This document shows, in pieces, positions 14,476 through 15,234 of a stretch of 15,234 nucleotides of DNA. The position numbers and the translations under genes are program-made. The notes under the pieces were generated by a model. The model was given only the letters and a program-made list of their open reading frames with translations, was not told where the DNA came from and searched no databases. This DNA comes from Lachnospiraceae bacterium UBA7012 (GTDB lineage Bacteria > Bacillota > Clostridia > Lachnospirales > Lachnospiraceae). The stretch spans positions 1 to 15,234 of the forward strand of contig DJXE01000107.1 in assembly GCA_002449595.1 (NCBI GenBank), in the 5' to 3' direction. Numbering within the stretch: the first letter of the stretch is position 1; the number at the start of each line of letters is the position of its first letter.

Positions 14476-14493
14476 GTATTCCAGTGTAAGTTG
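14476..14493 (+). promoter_or_regulatory. Shared box upstream of the aldehyde oxidoreductase operon promoter
   Basis: GTATTCCAGTGTAAGTTG matches 15 of 18 bases with 7575-7592 in front of the Moco operon. In both places its last three bases, TTG, begin the -35 hexamer. The neighbouring words GAATAGT and TTGAAA also occur at both sites. This position relative to the promoter suggests an activator or a repressor contacting the -35 region. Confidence 0.5.
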
Positions 14494-14520
14494 AAAGAGA
14501 TTCCGAGGGGGGAATATGAT
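14491..14520 (+). promoter_or_regulatory. Promoter of the aldehyde oxidoreductase operon
   Basis: TTGAAA (14491-14496) and TATGAT (14515-14520) are separated by 18 nt, giving a start site near 14527. This places transcription start downstream of the possible TTG start codon at 14491 and supports the ATG at 14566 for the next gene. Confidence 0.65.
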
Positions 14521-14521
14521 T

Positions 14522-14537
14522 ATTGTAAGAATACAAT
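14522..14537 (+). promoter_or_regulatory. Palindrome over the predicted transcription start
   Basis: ATTGTA (14522-14527), four bases AGAA, then TACAAT (14532-14537): a perfect 6-4-6 inverted repeat directly after the -10 element. A dimeric repressor bound here would block initiation. The half-site ATTGTA also occurs at 7572-7577 and its inverse TACAAT at 7635-7640 in the divergent region. Confidence 0.5.
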
Positions 14538-14565
14538 TTGTGTGCACTGCGTGCGGAGGATTGAG

Positions 14566-14826
14566 ATGGAAGGCGAACTGTACGAGATTTCTGCCAGCAT
14601 GATCACGGTGGAAGTGAAGGATGAGGCCACGGGGAAGGTGTACCGCAGGGAACTGCCGGTAGATTTTTATGAGAATGCGAACTTCCTGCGGCTGTCCGGA
14701 GAGAATCTCGACGGGAGCACCTCCCAGCTCGTGTTCTACTCCTCGAGGGGGCTGGAAAGGATCAGAGACCTGACCGGCGGCGGAGCGGACCACGACCCGT
14801 GCGGCGGACACTCCGGGAAGGCGTGA
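14566..14826 (+). CDS. Small hypothetical protein preceding aldehyde oxidoreductase
   Basis: An 86-aa protein I do not recognise. It looks soluble, with alternating hydrophobic and charged residues over positions 1-60 suggesting a small beta-rich fold, V-E-V-K-D-E-A-T-G-K near 15-24, and a C-terminal tail D-H-D-P-C-G-G-H near 75-82 containing its only Cys flanked by two His and two Asp, which could bind a metal. GGAGG lies 6 nt before the ATG, an ideal ribosome site; the frame is open from a TTG at 14491, but that falls upstream of the predicted transcription start. It lies 91 bp before the oxidoreductase and shares its promoter, so an accessory or maturation role is plausible but unproven. 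Confidence 0.7.
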   Translation: MEGELYEISASMITVEVKDEATGKVYRRELPVDFYENANFLRLSGENLDGSTSQLVFYSSRGLERIRDLTGGGADHDPCGGHSGKA

Positions 14827-14869
14827 GCGCATCCCGGGAGCGGCGCACCGCCTCAGCCGCGCGCTGCGA

Positions 14870-14898
14870 TTGTATCATGGGGTAGCAACTTGTAATTT
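14870..14898 (+). promoter_or_regulatory. Possible secondary promoter directly before the oxidoreductase
   Basis: TTGTAT (14870-14875) and TAATTT (14893-14898) with a 17-nt spacer. The -10 is weak. The -35 hexamer is identical to that of the Moco operon promoter, and the word GATTGTAT occurs at both (7571-7578, 14868-14875). It could raise expression of the oxidoreductase over the small upstream gene. The preceding 14826-14865 stretch holds only short GC-rich inverted repeats. Confidence 0.35.
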
Positions 14899-14917
14899 CA
14901 CAAAAAGGAGGTTAGGT

Positions 14918-15234
14918 ATGATTCGTAAAACACTTGTGATCAACGGTGTGACACGCCAGCTGATCCTCGACCAGGACGAGACCCTGGCGAAGGTACTGCG
15001 TGAGCACCTGCTCCTCACAGGCTGCAAGATCGGCTGCGGCGAGGGACACTGCGGCGCCTGCAACGTCATCGTTGACGGCAAGGTCACCAAGTCCTGCGTT
15101 GTGAAGATCAGCCGGATCCGCGACAATGCGGAGATCACGACGATCGAAGGCATCGGCACCATCAGCGACATGCATCCGCTGCAGGTCGCATGGATGGCGC
15201 ACGGCTGCGCGCAGTGCGGCTTCTGTACGCCCGG
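14918..15234 (+). CDS. Molybdenum aldehyde oxidoreductase (Mop type), N-terminal [2Fe-2S] region, partial
   Basis: The first 105 codons of a gene that runs off the window. Residues 1-80 are a plant-type ferredoxin domain with cluster ligands Cys40, Cys45, Cys48 and Cys60 in C-G-E-G-H-C-G-A-C; residues 85 onward start the helical second [2Fe-2S] domain with H-G-C-A-Q-C-G-F-C placing Cys100 and Cys103. These numbers equal those of Desulfovibrio gigas aldehyde oxidoreductase (Mop), and T-T-I-E-G-I-G and H-P-L-Q-x-A-W also match, so a single-chain Mop-type enzyme using molybdopterin cytosine dinucleotide is likely. A separate small subunit of a xanthine dehydrogenase-type enzyme remains possible because the Mo domain is not visible. 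AAGGAGG lies 6 nt upstream of the ATG. It is the probable client of every Moco gene in the window. Confidence 0.88.
   Translation, partial: MIRKTLVINGVTRQLILDQDETLAKVLREHLLLTGCKIGCGEGHCGACNVIVDGKVTKSCVVKISRIRDNAEITTIEGIGTISDMHPLQVAWMAHGCAQCGFCTP

Noticed and set aside
14491..14565. TTG start giving a longer small protein with extra Cys residues
   Set aside because: TTGAAA here is the -35 element, the predicted start site is near 14527, and GGAGG lies 6 nt before the ATG at 14566.
14826..14865. AGCGC/GCGCT and GCGGC/GCCGC inverted repeats before the oxidoreductase
   Set aside because: Stems are short, interrupted and lack a T-run; expected by chance in such GC-rich DNA.
1..15234. Selenium-dependent molybdenum hydroxylase cluster (selD, yqeB, yqeC)
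   Set aside because: XdhC and a MocA-like protein occur in such clusters, but no selD-, yqeB- or yqeC-like gene is present and no in-frame UGA in a gene suggested selenocysteine.

Overview
The window looks like a high-GC Clostridia chromosome (a Lachnospiraceae-like anaerobe is my best guess). Evidence: strong AGGAGG-type ribosome binding sites, the tail of a rubrerythrin, anaerobic metal metabolism, and GC-rich genes broken only by short AT-rich regulatory islands. The taxonomic placement is inference. No RNA gene, CRISPR array, insertion sequence or phage gene was seen, and no gene-free stretch exceeds about 230 bases.

Nearly the whole window serves one purpose: supplying molybdenum and a dinucleotide-type molybdenum cofactor to a molybdo-flavin-free aldehyde oxidoreductase of the Desulfovibrio gigas Mop type, whose N-terminal [2Fe-2S] domains begin at 14918 and run off the end. 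Layout: (1) 3-104, rubrerythrin C-terminus. (2) 165-6411, plus-strand block: a TylF-like methyltransferase, a histidine-phosphatase/HD fusion, a FecCD-type ABC importer (permease, ATPase, lipoprotein; plausibly MolBCA-like, for molybdate/tungstate) and XdhC. (3) A shared bidirectional terminator at 6451-6488. (4) 7499-6513, minus strand: a MocA-like nucleotidyltransferase fused to a ModE-type winged helix. (5) A 189-bp divergent promoter region. (6) 7689-14339, plus strand: MoeA-like protein, MoaA, MOSC-MogA fusion, ModA, ModB, ModC, MoaC. (7) A hairpin, then a new promoter. (8) An 86-aa unknown protein and the aldehyde oxidoreductase.

How it fits together: ModABC (and probably the FecCD-type importer) bring in the oxyanion; MoaA and MoaC make cyclic pyranopterin monophosphate; MogA adenylylates molybdopterin and the MoeA-like protein would insert Mo; the MocA-like domain would add the nucleotide; XdhC would handle cofactor sulfuration or delivery; the aldehyde oxidoreductase uses the product. 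MoaD/MoaE (molybdopterin synthase) are not in this window.

The most interesting candidate is regulatory: the nucleotidyltransferase carries a ModE-like DNA-binding domain but no molybdate-binding Mop/TOBE domain, and the two strongest AT-rich promoters (7590-7618 and 14491-14520) share an 18-bp box, GTATTCCAnnGnAAGTTG, ending in the -35 element. This suggests an enzyme-regulator that reports cofactor status directly to the Moco and aldehyde oxidoreductase operons.
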